Origin: Microbispora sp. NBC_01189
Lineage (GTDB): Bacteria > Actinomycetota > Actinomycetes > Streptosporangiales > Streptosporangiaceae
Direction of reading: 5' to 3'
DNA length: 64,000 bases
Assembly: GCF_036010665.1 (NCBI RefSeq)
Contig: NZ_CP108581.1
Coordinates: 5,327,501-5,391,500, forward strand
The first letter of the stretch is position 1; every line of letters begins with the position of its first letter. Positions 43,374-53,285 of this stretch are shown here, piece after piece. The translations under genes were made by a program, and so were the position numbers. The notes under the pieces are model-generated. The model was given only the letters and a program-made list of their open reading frames with translations. It was not told where the DNA came from and searched no databases.

Positions 43374-46300
43374 AGCCGACCCTGGCGGCCGAGGAGCTGC
43401 GGCGGACCCTCACGCAGTACCTAAGCACCACGTTCGCGCTGGCCGATCAGCCGGTCCGGGAAAGCCTGGAAAGATTCCTCAACCATCCAGGGCACGGCAT
43501 CTTCAAGGGGCCTTACCTGCGGTTGCGCACCCCGTTCCGCCAGGCCGAGGTCGGGTGGACCGATCACCTCGAATGGTGGCCGGAAGGTTTCGAGCCGTAC
43601 CGGCACCAGGCGAAGGCGTTCGCGCGGCTCAGCACCAGGCGCGGGGCGGCCGAGCCGACACTGATCACGACGGGTACCGGGTCGGGCAAGACCGAGTCGT
43701 TCCTGATCCCTGTCCTCGACCATTGCCGCAGGGAGCGAGCCCGCGGCAGGGCCGGGGTGAAGGCGATCCTGCTCTACCCGATGAATGCGCTCGCCACTGA
43801 CCAGGCCGAGCGGCTGAACGCCCTGCTCGCCAAGAGCGGCCTCGGAGATGTCGAGGCGGGCCTGTACATCGGGGACGAGGCCGAGCGGACCTTCCCGCGG
43901 GTGAGAACCGATCGCTACCAGATCCGTGACGTCCGCCCCGACATCCTGATCACGAACTACAAGATGCTGGACTTGCTCCTCCAGCGGAAGGAGGATGCCA
44001 AGCTCTGGCACGATGCCGACCTTGCCTATGTGGTGGTGGACGAGTTCCACACCTACGACGGGGCGCAGGGCACGGACGTAGCGATGCTGATCCGGCGGCT
44101 TGCCGCGGCCACTGGCCACTCGGAGCCGGGCCGTCCGCTGGGTCGGATCTGCCCTGTGGCGACGTCGGCGACGCTGGGGGAGCGAGGAGACAGCGCACGC
44201 ATCCGCGAGGTCGCGTGGCAGGTTTTCGGCACCGACTTCCCCGAGGACGCGGTGGTGGGAGAGGACCGTCTCACCCTCGATGAGTTCGTCACCGATCATG
44301 ACTACTCGCTCCCGCTGCCCAGCCCGGCCGAGCTCATGGACATCGAGGATCCCCAGGAGAGTCCGAACGTAATCCTGAAGCTCGCGGAGAGAGTCACAGG
44401 CGAGGGACTGACCGGCTCGGCCTTGGGAGCGGTCCTGAAACGGCACATCCTGACTAGCGCGGTAATCGAGGTGCTCGGCGGTGAGCCGTACACCCTCCCG
44501 GAGATCCTGGAGTTGCTGCCCCGCAAGGGCGCCTACAGCTGGGGCGCCGCGCTGCGGAGTGACCCGCGCAGTGCCGCTGCTGCGCTCGCCAGGTTCGTGG
44601 CGCTCCTGTCCGTCGCGCGCGATCCACTCGACGAGGGGCGGCCCCTGCTGCACGTCGAGACCCATGTGTGGGTACGGTCTGTCTCCCGCCTGCTGCGAGA
44701 GGTGGCCGAGCGGCCCGCCTTCGGCTGGTACGGCGAGCCGCCGCCACCGGACGACGACTCCCTCGCGGTCGGGGCGGGTCGCACCTACCTGCCCGCGGTC
44801 TACTGCCGCCACTGCGGGCGCTCCGGCTGGACTGCCATTTCGCCCGAGCAGGATCCCACTTACCTCGTGCCCGACCCCGAAAGGATCTACCGGGTGGGAG
44901 TCGGGCCCGACAAGAAGCGCGTCAGGCCACTCATCCACGCCACTCGTAGCGAGGCCGCCACGCACACCGCCACGGACTCCGGCGCGAACGTCATGGTCCT
45001 GGAGGCGGGCGGCGCGCATGTCCGACCCCTGGACCTGGCTAAGGACTTCGCGGCTTACGACGACGGCACCTTCACAGGCGTGTTCGTCCTCACCGAGCTC
45101 CGCACGGACGAGCAGGCCGGACGGGCTGCCGAGGCCGACCGCTGCCCCGCCTGTGCCATGGATCAAGGCATCCGATACCTGGGCGCCGGGGTGGCGACCC
45201 TGGCATCGGTGGCGATCACCGAGCTCTTCACCGGCGGCGAGCTGGACCGCAAGGAACGCAAGACCCTGTTGTTCAACGATGCCGTCCAGGACGCCGCGCA
45301 CCGCGCCGGATTCGTAGCCAATCGCTCCTATGGCTTCTCGCTCCGTTCGCTCCTTGCCACCCAGCTGTCGGAGAACGAATCAACACCTCTCAACGACCTG
45401 ATCGGCGCCCTGATCAAGGTGGCAGCCACACCCGAGAACCTGCCCGCCGTGGTCCCGCCCGACCTGCAAGACCGTCGCGAGATCGACCGGCTGCTCGCAG
45501 GAGAGGACGAGGGATCGACGGAGGCATGGGATCTGATCGGGGAACGGCTGGCCTTCTCAGCAATCATGGAATTTGGGCTGAGATCAAGGCAGGGCCGTAC
45601 CCTCGAACTCACCAGGACCGCGGCCGCCGAAGTCGCCCTGGCGGAGGAGGACCAGCGGCAGCGGCTCGTGAACCTGCTTAGGGATCTACACCGGCGGGTG
45701 CCGGGTCTGAGCACGTCCCTCCAGCCAGACGAGCGCTATGTTGCCTACTTGCGGGGTCTGTTGGAGCGGCTCCGGATGCGGGGCGGGGTCAAGCATCACT
45801 GGTTGGACGCGTGGATCGCCGTCACGGGGACGAGACGCTACAAGGCCATCTGGGGAAAGCGGCCTGACGGGCTTCCCGCCTTCCCACACGGCCTGTCCGC
45901 GCCTACCTTCCTGATCGACGGCCCGAAGCGGCGAAGCGAGTTCGACGACGTCACTGCGCGGGGCGGCTGGTACCAGGACTGGACCATGCGCTGCCTCCGG
46001 CTCGACCGGGCCGGCGCGGCCGGCTACCTCGCCGCGCTGCTGCCCGTGCTCGCCCGAGAGGACGTGATCTCCGCTCGTACCGCGGCCGACGGCTCCACCC
46101 GCGTGTACGGCCTGCAGCCCGGTCACATCCAGGTCCAGTTGCTGGGGCGCCACGAGGTGAACCACGCCGGGTTGCTCTGCGAGCGGTGCGGCTGGGAGCA
46201 GACGATCCACCCGGGCAGGGTCGAAGCGTGGAAGGGTCACCCCTGCCCCCGATACCGGTGCGCCGGCACACTCGACGAACCGAAGAGGGAACGGGACCGC

Positions 46301-49300
46301 ACCACCGACTACTACCGGGCTCTATACCTGCGGTCGAAGGCGTTCAAGGTGGTCGCGGCGGAGCACACTGGCCAACTCGACCGCAGAGAACGCGAGCGGG
46401 TGGAGAGCCGGTTTCGCGACGGACGGCATTACAACGACCCCAACGTGCTGTCCTGCACTCCCACCCTGGAGCTAGGGATCGACATCGGGGATCTGTCCGC
46501 CGTCATCCTGGCCTCCCTGCCGCGCACCCCGGCCAACTACGTCCAGCGGGCCGGAAGGGCGGGCCGCCGTTCCGGAAACGCATTCGTACTTACCATGATC
46601 GGCAGGTCGTCACGGGAGCGTTATTTTTTGGCGGATCCGCGGCAGATGATCGCCGGCCAGATTGTGCCGCCAGGCTGTTACCTGTCCGCGGTGGAGATAC
46701 TTCGGCGGCAGTACTTCGCGCATCTGGTCGACCTCGCCGCGCGGGACCGGCTTCCCGGCGGTCTTCCCCTGCCCGCCAGGGCCAGTGAGCTTTTCGGCGA
46801 GTCTGGATGGCTGCGCGACTTCGCCGAGGCGGCCCTGAGCGTCGGCGCGTCGCTGGCGGAGGACTTCCTCGCGCTGTTTGGCGACCACGTCAACCCTCCG
46901 GCCGCGGCCGAGCTCCTGGCTTTCGCCACCAGCGGCCTGGCGCACGCCGTCGACAGGGCCAAGGAGGAGTGGGAGTCGCGGAAGGCCGATCTGGAGGCGC
47001 GAAGAGAGACGATCGCGGCTGCGATGGCCACGCTTGTCCAGACGGACCGGACCCAGCGCGCCCAATGGCTGGCACTACGGCGGGAGGATGCGGAGATCCG
47101 GCGGTACATCAGCGAGGAGCTCGGCCGTGCACCGGCGCAGAACGCCCTTGTTGAGCTGGGGTTGCTGCCCAACTACTCGCTGCTCGACTCGGCCACCCGG
47201 CTGGAGGCGACGCTGATCCTGGAGAAGGAGACCGCGGGTGGGGACCCTGCTTACGAGGTAGAACTCAGGGAGTACGACCGCTCGGCGAGATACGCCCTCA
47301 CCGAACTGGCTCCCGGAAACTATTTCTACGTCCGCGGCTTCCGGCACCACGTCACCGGGCTCGATGTGGGTAGCCCAGCCCGGCAGAAGTGGACCTGGTG
47401 GCGGGTCTGCCCGGACTGTGGCTATATCCGGACCAACCTGGCGGAACAGGACACCAGCTCCTGCCCACGCTGCCGTACTGGGGCGATTGGCGACTCCGGG
47501 CAGTGCTACAAGGTGCTGCAGCCGCTGCGGGTAACCTCGCGCGACCGCCGGGACGACGCCGTGATCCGGGACGACAGTGACGAGCGGGATCGCTGTGCCT
47601 ACGAGCACGCCGTGGCTGTCGATATCGAGCCCGGTGACATCACCATGTCATGGCGTCGTGTGAAGGCGACGTTTGGCGTCGATTACACCAGGCATGCGGT
47701 GATCCGCCGCTTCAATCTCGGAGTCCTGCGGACGGATCGGCCTGCGGGAGATGCGTTTGCGGGAGAGATGAAACGGGTCAATCCGTTCTATGCCTGCACG
47801 ATCTGCGGTGGCACTCGGACCGACGGCCCGCCGGTGACCGATCACGGCCTTGACCCGCTGATCAGCTCCAGCCCCGGAGCCACCAATGACCACCACCGGC
47901 CGTGGTGCCCGCAGCGCACTATGGCGGCTGAGCACACCCCCCTGATCCTCGCCCACGAGCTGCGGACCGAAGCGCTGCGCATCCTACTGCCGATCGCCAC
48001 CGCGATGATCGAAGAGCGTCTGGTGTCCTTCGAGGCGGCTTTGATGGCCGGCGTCGCCGCGAAGTACGGGGGGGACCCGCAGCATCTCGACATCGTTACG
48101 GCGACCATGCCCGATCACGACACCGGGCGCCGCCGCCAGTTCCTGGTGCTCCATGACCGGCTGCCCGGTGGCACGGGCTACCTGCACTGGCTTTCCGATC
48201 ACGACGAGTTCAAGGACGTGCTCGTCAGGGCCCGCCACATCATCGAGACCTGCCCATGTGCGGCCGAAGGCAACGACAGCGCGGCCTGCCACCGCTGTCT
48301 TCTCTCCCGTGTACATAGCAGCAAGTGGGACAAAGTTCGCCGGGATGAAGCGCTGGGCATGCTGACGGACCTGCTCGACGGCTGGGCGACGGAGCCGGTC
48401 TCCCGCACCGACGCGATCTCATTGTGGGACCAGGTCGAGAGCGAGCTTGAGGCTCGCTTCCTGGACAGCCTGCTGCGCTGGGCGGGGCGTGCCGACAGCC
48501 CGGCCTCCTTCAGCACGAATGGACAAGAGAACGGCCGCCGAATCGGGGATCTGCGTGTCGCGGGTCCGGATGGATCGGTCGTCCACTGGCGCATGGCCTT
48601 GCACAACGTGATCGAAGGTACCGCGCCCGACGTCTGGTTCTCCCGGCTCGATTCTGCGCCCCTTCATGTGGCTGTTTACCTGGACGGTTACCGGTACCAC
48701 GCGGCCCCGTCCAAGAACCGGATCGCCGACGATGCGGAGAAAAGAGCGCGCCTGCGTGCCCACGGTCATGTGGTCTTCCAGATCACCTGGGACGACCTGG
48801 ACCGCTGGCGTGGCCAGCAGGTGACCGAGCCGCCCGTGTGGCCGCCCTACCAGGGCGTCGCGCAGCAGGCCGCCCGCGGCGTCTACGAGCGGATGGGCGG
48901 GAACCCGGCCGACCTCAACGGTCTGGTGTGGGCCAATCCGCTGGAAGCGCTCTACGCATTCCTCGGTGACCCGGATCTCGACCGATGGCGCAGGCGCGCA
49001 GAGGCCGTGGTCGCCGGAATCCTGGTGCAGCCGGGCTTTATAAAGACCGCGGCGGGCCCGGGTTTTATCGGGGATTGTGTGGTCGCCTCGCTCCAGATTC
49101 CCGCTCGGCAGCTGCCCTCACCCGACCCCGGCGGCAACATCACGCTGGTTCGGGCGGCGGACGGCAACGGCTGCCCGGTGACGGTCATCGTGGACCAGCG
49201 CCGAGGTGTCGGAGATCTCTCATGGACGGCGTTCGTTGTCATCGACGATCGCGACGACGTGATGGCAATCGATGAAGATGCTCATCGGCGCCGCTGGATG

Positions 49301-49840
49301 GCCTGGCTGTACTGGGGCAATCTGCTGCAATTCCTGGCCTACGGCGGAGGCGATGCCGGTCAGCTGGCGCATACCGGGCTAGACCACTTCGATCCCACCT
49401 TGCTCGCAGTCGCCAATGGGACGGGGCTTCGCACCGCCCTCAGCCTGGTGTCCCTGGAGGAGGAGCTCAGCGTTCCTGGTCTGCCCGCGCCAGCTGCGGT
49501 CGCGCCCACCGTTTCTGCAGCACCCGCCGACGAGGCGTGGGCGGCGGTGTTCGACCTGCTCGACCCGGACGAGCCGGGGCTCGCTTCGCTGGCCCGGAGC
49601 CTCGCCGAACGCGGGGTGCCCGCACCCCAGGCCGGTTACGAGCTGGGCGACGGAGCCTGGCAGGCCGAGCTGGCGTGGCCAGACGAGAAGCTCGCGGTCG
49701 TTCTCGCCGGGTCCGATGAGGAGGCGACCGACCGGAACGCGGCCTACGAGCAGGAAGGCTGGCACGTCCGCGACGCCCGGACCTGGTCCGCGGGCGAACT
49801 AGCTGAGCAGATCGTCGGCATTGGTGGAGGGAGATCATGA
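43370..49840 (+). CDS. giant YprA-family helicase with DUF1998 zinc domain and nuclease-like C-terminus
   Basis: A 2156-residue protein, the largest in the window. Motif I TGTGSGKTES is near residue 101, the DEFH box near 224, and TSATLG near 264. The second RecA domain lies near 1027-1075 (TPTLELGIDIGDL, VQRAGRAGRRSGNAF), after a long insertion with two Cys pairs. The DUF1998/MZB zinc domain has CPCAAEGNDSAACHRCLLSR near 1629-1649. Further on, ELEARFLDSLLRWAG (about 1694) and HVAVYLDGYRYH with NRIADDAEKRARLRAHG resemble a Vsr/PD-(D/E)XK nuclease. DISARM encodes DrmA, DrmB and a separate nuclease DrmC; here these functions seem fused. The nuclease call is inference. Confidence 0.82.
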   Translation: MKPTLAAEELRRTLTQYLSTTFALADQPVRESLERFLNHPGHGIFKGPYLRLRTPFRQAEVGWTDHLEWWPEGFEPYRHQAKAFARLSTRRGAAEPTLITTGTGSGKTESFLIPVLDHCRRERARGRAGVKAILLYPMNALATDQAERLNALLAKSGLGDVEAGLYIGDEAERTFPRVRTDRYQIRDVRPDILITNYKMLDLLLQRKEDAKLWHDADLAYVVVDEFHTYDGAQGTDVAMLIRRLAAATGHSEPGRPLGRICPVATSATLGERGDSARIREVAWQVFGTDFPEDAVVGEDRLTLDEFVTDHDYSLPLPSPAELMDIEDPQESPNVILKLAERVTGEGLTGSALGAVLKRHILTSAVIEVLGGEPYTLPEILELLPRKGAYSWGAALRSDPRSAAAALARFVALLSVARDPLDEGRPLLHVETHVWVRSVSRLLREVAERPAFGWYGEPPPPDDDSLAVGAGRTYLPAVYCRHCGRSGWTAISPEQDPTYLVPDPERIYRVGVGPDKKRVRPLIHATRSEAATHTATDSGANVMVLEAGGAHVRPLDLAKDFAAYDDGTFTGVFVLTELRTDEQAGRAAEADRCPACAMDQGIRYLGAGVATLASVAITELFTGGELDRKERKTLLFNDAVQDAAHRAGFVANRSYGFSLRSLLATQLSENESTPLNDLIGALIKVAATPENLPAVVPPDLQDRREIDRLLAGEDEGSTEAWDLIGERLAFSAIMEFGLRSRQGRTLELTRTAAAEVALAEEDQRQRLVNLLRDLHRRVPGLSTSLQPDERYVAYLRGLLERLRMRGGVKHHWLDAWIAVTGTRRYKAIWGKRPDGLPAFPHGLSAPTFLIDGPKRRSEFDDVTARGGWYQDWTMRCLRLDRAGAAGYLAALLPVLAREDVISARTAADGSTRVYGLQPGHIQVQLLGRHEVNHAGLLCERCGWEQTIHPGRVEAWKGHPCPRYRCAGTLDEPKRERDRTTDYYRALYLRSKAFKVVAAEHTGQLDRRERERVESRFRDGRHYNDPNVLSCTPTLELGIDIGDLSAVILASLPRTPANYVQRAGRAGRRSGNAFVLTMIGRSSRERYFLADPRQMIAGQIVPPGCYLSAVEILRRQYFAHLVDLAARDRLPGGLPLPARASELFGESGWLRDFAEAALSVGASLAEDFLALFGDHVNPPAAAELLAFATSGLAHAVDRAKEEWESRKADLEARRETIAAAMATLVQTDRTQRAQWLALRREDAEIRRYISEELGRAPAQNALVELGLLPNYSLLDSATRLEATLILEKETAGGDPAYEVELREYDRSARYALTELAPGNYFYVRGFRHHVTGLDVGSPARQKWTWWRVCPDCGYIRTNLAEQDTSSCPRCRTGAIGDSGQCYKVLQPLRVTSRDRRDDAVIRDDSDERDRCAYEHAVAVDIEPGDITMSWRRVKATFGVDYTRHAVIRRFNLGVLRTDRPAGDAFAGEMKRVNPFYACTICGGTRTDGPPVTDHGLDPLISSSPGATNDHHRPWCPQRTMAAEHTPLILAHELRTEALRILLPIATAMIEERLVSFEAALMAGVAAKYGGDPQHLDIVTATMPDHDTGRRRQFLVLHDRLPGGTGYLHWLSDHDEFKDVLVRARHIIETCPCAAEGNDSAACHRCLLSRVHSSKWDKVRRDEALGMLTDLLDGWATEPVSRTDAISLWDQVESELEARFLDSLLRWAGRADSPASFSTNGQENGRRIGDLRVAGPDGSVVHWRMALHNVIEGTAPDVWFSRLDSAPLHVAVYLDGYRYHAAPSKNRIADDAEKRARLRAHGHVVFQITWDDLDRWRGQQVTEPPVWPPYQGVAQQAARGVYERMGGNPADLNGLVWANPLEALYAFLGDPDLDRWRRRAEAVVAGILVQPGFIKTAAGPGFIGDCVVASLQIPARQLPSPDPGGNITLVRAADGNGCPVTVIVDQRRGVGDLSWTAFVVIDDRDDVMAIDEDAHRRRWMAWLYWGNLLQFLAYGGGDAGQLAHTGLDHFDPTLLAVANGTGLRTALSLVSLEEELSVPGLPAPAAVAPTVSAAPADEAWAAVFDLLDPDEPGLASLARSLAERGVPAPQAGYELGDGAWQAELAWPDEKLAVVLAGSDEEATDRNAAYEQEGWHVRDARTWSAGELAEQIVGIGGGRS

Positions 49841-52020
49841 GCGCCCAGACGGAGGCCACGCTGCGGCTGATGGATACAGTCGAGAGTGATATCGCTCAGC
49901 TCGACCGTGGTGTGCGGGGGGCTCTCTATGGGTTCGTGCACAAGTTCCGCAGGAACCCGGGGGCACCTGAGCTGCGTCTGCGACAGCTCAACGGCGATTC
50001 ACGCCTCTACTCGGCCGTCGTCGACGACGACCACCGTGCGCTGCTACTCCAAGTCGCCGGGTCAGACTACCTGCTGGTCGGCGTCAAGATGCTAGGCGAG
50101 CTGAAGGCTGGTCTTGAATTGTTCGCCTACCGGATTAACCCGGTCACCGGCGGCATCGAGTTCCTCGACTTAGCCAAGGGAGAGGCTGCTGTCGACAGGA
50201 CTGGGGCCGAACCGCTGTTCGCGCCCTTCTCCGACGAAAAGTTACTGGAACTCGGCGTTGCCGAACCGTTGCTCGGTCCTATCAGAAAGATCACTACAGA
50301 GGGTGCCCTCAGAGCGCTCCTAGAGCAGGCGCCACAGCTCACCCGCGAGGTTCTCGAGGCTCTTCATAAGGGCCGGACATTCGACGATGTTTTCGACGAC
50401 ATCATCCGGCCCGCGAGAGCCGAGCAGGTCGACACCGAGGACTATCAGGCGGCGGCGACCCGCCCGGCGACGGTGGTAACCACCGATGACACCGATCTCC
50501 AGGCGATCCTCGAGAAGGATTTCCCGCGCTGGCAGGTCTTCCTCCACCCGGCGCAGAAGAAGATTGTCGAACGGAGCTACAATGGGCCGGCCCGTGTCAG
50601 CGGCGGCCCCGGCACGGGCAAGACAGTGGTTGCGCTGCACCGGGTCAAGCACCTGGTGCAGCAGCTAGGCCATGGCCACGGCAAGCCCGTGCTTCTGACC
50701 ACCTTCAACACCAACCTGGCCGGAAGCCTCGAACGGCTGCTGCTTCAGCTCGGCGGCAAGGAACTCGCGGAGCGAGTCGAAGTCGTCAACATCGACAAGC
50801 TGGCGCATCGCATCGTCGCTCAGTCCGGTCCCGGCGCCAGCCGTATGCTCATCTCCGACAACAAGGCGCTCGCCGAGTGGCGTGCCATGTTGTCGGACGA
50901 GGACTCGCCTGGTTGGGACGCGGAGTTCCTGATGGCCGAGTGGTCTCACGTCATCGTCGGGCACGCGATTAACTCGCGGGCGGACTATTTCCGTGCGCGG
51001 CGGGCGGGTCGCGGCCGGGCGCTGACGCGAGCTGACCGGGCGGAGATCTGGAAGCTGGCAGAGAAATTCACCAAACGACTTGACGACAAGAACATGTGGA
51101 CCCACCGGCAGGTCGCCGAACGTGCCGCCCGGATCGCGATCGAGGAAGCGCGCCGGATCGAGTCGTACGAGGCCGCGAAGGACGCGGTGGGCGCTGTTCT
51201 GGTGCACAGGGAGAACCAGTCCGGTGTCTGGCTGCAGCATAGGTACCGGCATGTGGTCGTGGACGAGGCGCAGGACCTGAACGCAGCGCACTGGAAGATG
51301 ATCCGCGCGCTGGTTCCATCCGGGCCGGACGACATATTCATCGCGGGCGACACCCACCAGCGGATCTACGACAACTACGTGTCACTCGGCAGTCTCGGCA
51401 TCAACATCCGTGGCCGGTCGTCGAAGCTCACCCTTAGTTACCGCATCACCGGCGAGACCCTTGAGTCCGCGACCAGGCTTATCGCCGGCGAGGAGTTCGA
51501 CGACCTGGACGGTGGCATCGACGAGTTGCGCAGCTATCAATCGGTGTTGCACGGCCCGTCTCCGGAATTTCGGTCCTATCCCGATTGGGAGGCAGAGACT
51601 GAGGGCATCGCAGAAACCATTCGTGGCTGGCGGGAGGACAAGGTTGCATGGTCGGCGATCGCTGTCTGTGTGCCCGAACGTGACAGGGTCGCTGAGGTCG
51701 CGTGGCTGCTGGCTGACAGGGCAAAGATCCCTGTAGTGGAGATCGGCCCAGAAGGTCCCCGGGGAGACAGTGGTGTGCACATTGGCACGATGCATCGCTT
51801 CAAGGGACTTGAGTACCAGCGAATGATCATCTCCGGCGTCTCAGACGGGCTCGTGCCGCAGCACCGCATCGAAGCCTTCAAGGAGAGCGACCCGGTCAGG
51901 TACCGGCGCGAGCGCCAGCGGGCACGGTCGCTCCTCTTCGTGGCCGTCACCCGGGCCAGGGACGCGGTTGTGATCTCCTGGCACGGTAATCCGAGTCCGT
52001 TTCTGCCTCGCGAGCGGTGA
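49837..52020 (+). CDS. UvrD/Rep-type helicase with RelE/ParE-like N-terminal domain
   Basis: A 727-residue superfamily 1 helicase. Walker A GGPGTGKTVVALHR is near residue 255, DEAQDLNAAHWK near 474 and the C-terminal motifs GTMHRFKGLEYQ and VAVTRARDAVVISWHG near the end. The first 95 residues (ESDIAQLDRGVRGALYGFVH, then LRLRQLNGDSRLYSAVVDDD) have the length and pattern of RelE/ParE-like toxins. A fused toxin-like domain on a UvrD-type helicase is unusual and could act as an RNase or gyrase poison, or merely bind nucleic acid. ATG 49837 overlaps the preceding stop. Confidence 0.83.
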   Translation: MSAQTEATLRLMDTVESDIAQLDRGVRGALYGFVHKFRRNPGAPELRLRQLNGDSRLYSAVVDDDHRALLLQVAGSDYLLVGVKMLGELKAGLELFAYRINPVTGGIEFLDLAKGEAAVDRTGAEPLFAPFSDEKLLELGVAEPLLGPIRKITTEGALRALLEQAPQLTREVLEALHKGRTFDDVFDDIIRPARAEQVDTEDYQAAATRPATVVTTDDTDLQAILEKDFPRWQVFLHPAQKKIVERSYNGPARVSGGPGTGKTVVALHRVKHLVQQLGHGHGKPVLLTTFNTNLAGSLERLLLQLGGKELAERVEVVNIDKLAHRIVAQSGPGASRMLISDNKALAEWRAMLSDEDSPGWDAEFLMAEWSHVIVGHAINSRADYFRARRAGRGRALTRADRAEIWKLAEKFTKRLDDKNMWTHRQVAERAARIAIEEARRIESYEAAKDAVGAVLVHRENQSGVWLQHRYRHVVVDEAQDLNAAHWKMIRALVPSGPDDIFIAGDTHQRIYDNYVSLGSLGINIRGRSSKLTLSYRITGETLESATRLIAGEEFDDLDGGIDELRSYQSVLHGPSPEFRSYPDWEAETEGIAETIRGWREDKVAWSAIAVCVPERDRVAEVAWLLADRAKIPVVEIGPEGPRGDSGVHIGTMHRFKGLEYQRMIISGVSDGLVPQHRIEAFKESDPVRYRRERQRARSLLFVAVTRARDAVVISWHGNPSPFLPRER

Positions 52021-52064
52021 CTCGGGCTATTCTCCCGTTGCATCCCTACGAGCCAGGAGTGCCC

Positions 52065-52973
52065 ATGCTGGTCGAGCGTCGCTATGAACTTCGCCGGCCG
52101 ATCGGCCGCGGCGGTATGGGCGAGCTCTGGGAGGGCGTGGACGCGCGCCTGAACAGGAAGGTTGCGGTGAAACGGATCCGGCGAGATCGGCTCACTGATG
52201 ACGCAGTGCGCCGTTTCGAGCGGGAGGCGCGCATCATGGCGCTGCTCCGTCATCCTGGCGTTCCCGCCGTCCACGACTTCGGTAAGGACGACTACGGCCT
52301 CTTCCTCGTAATGGACTACGTCGAGGGGTGGACGGTCGCACACGTGTTGGATTCTCACCAGAAGCTGCCCGTCCCGTGGGGTGCCACGATAGGAGCGCAA
52401 CTCTGTGCGGTGCTCTCTGCAGCGCATGCTCGGTCACTCATTCACCGCGATCTCAAGCCGGGCAATCTCCTGCTCTGCCCGGACGGCACTCTCATAGTTC
52501 TGGACTTCGGCGTCGCGACCGTGTTGGAATCGCCGGATTTCTCGAAGATCACACGAACGGAGGATCGTCCCGGAACCGACCGGTACATGGCGCCCGAACA
52601 GGCTCTGTCAGGGAAGACGAGCACTCTGACCGATCTGTACTCGGTGGGTTGCGTCCTATACGAGATGGTCACTGGTCGGCGGGTCTTCCAGGACACCAAT
52701 CTGGTCGCCGAGATCGGAGGCCACGTTGGCATCGAGCCGCTGCGCCCGTCGAAGTTGGAGGCATCTATACCCAAGGAGTACGACAATCTGGTCATGGCGC
52801 TCCTAAGGAAGGGTCCTGACGAGCGCCCGAAGCGTGCCGAGCATGTCTTCCATCAGCTCATGCCGTTCGTACGGGATCTCCCCCCGCTTCCCGGCGTGAT
52901 CGACCGTGCTATGACGCCCATCCACATGTACGCAGCGGCCCTGGCACGGGGAGATGAGTTCGTATCCCACTGA
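52065..52973 (+). CDS. cytoplasmic Ser/Thr protein kinase (second kinase of the operon)
   Basis: A 302-residue Hanks-type kinase counted from ATG 52065, which has AGGAG six bases upstream. A GTG at 52017 that overlaps the helicase stop is an alternative start and would keep the four-base coupling. The Gly-loop GRGGMGELWEGVD starts at residue 14, Lys36 is in VAVKRI, the catalytic loop HRDLKPGN is at 127-134, DFG at 147-149 and APE at 176-178. All catalytic residues are intact. It has no membrane segment and ends soon after the kinase domain. It differs clearly from the first kinase of the operon, so they are not a recent duplication. Confidence 0.87.
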   Translation: MLVERRYELRRPIGRGGMGELWEGVDARLNRKVAVKRIRRDRLTDDAVRRFEREARIMALLRHPGVPAVHDFGKDDYGLFLVMDYVEGWTVAHVLDSHQKLPVPWGATIGAQLCAVLSAAHARSLIHRDLKPGNLLLCPDGTLIVLDFGVATVLESPDFSKITRTEDRPGTDRYMAPEQALSGKTSTLTDLYSVGCVLYEMVTGRRVFQDTNLVAEIGGHVGIEPLRPSKLEASIPKEYDNLVMALLRKGPDERPKRAEHVFHQLMPFVRDLPPLPGVIDRAMTPIHMYAAALARGDEFVSH

Positions 52974-53285
52974 TCACCTCAGAGGGCTAGCGCTACTCAG
53001 TTCAGCCAGTTCCGCCGCCGTGGGCCGTGCTCGTGGGTCCTTGTAAACCGACCGGCTGCACCGCTCGATAGGGAAGTTGCTGCGTATCGTGCAGTCGGAG
53101 TGGTCGCTACACCTAGTTGGGTGACGCCACCAGGTGTTGGCAACCGCTACCTGGCCTGCATCCTCGGCGAAGCCGCGGGTTCATCGCTGGGAGCGTGATC
53201 GAGTACGAGCGAGGGCGGAGCAATCGCCAATACCTGTGGACCAAGATCTTTTGGACTCCGGGACGGTGGCCAGGAAGCGGACGAC
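52974..53285. other. 312-base gap after the operon
   Basis: No convincing coding sequence or strong terminator is seen. Short open frames here have no family pattern. It may be degraded mobile DNA. Confidence 0.4.

Noticed and set aside
43421..45301. 626-codon minus-strand frame inside the giant helicase gene
   Set aside because: Lies opposite the helicase motifs; a by-product of GC-rich codon use.
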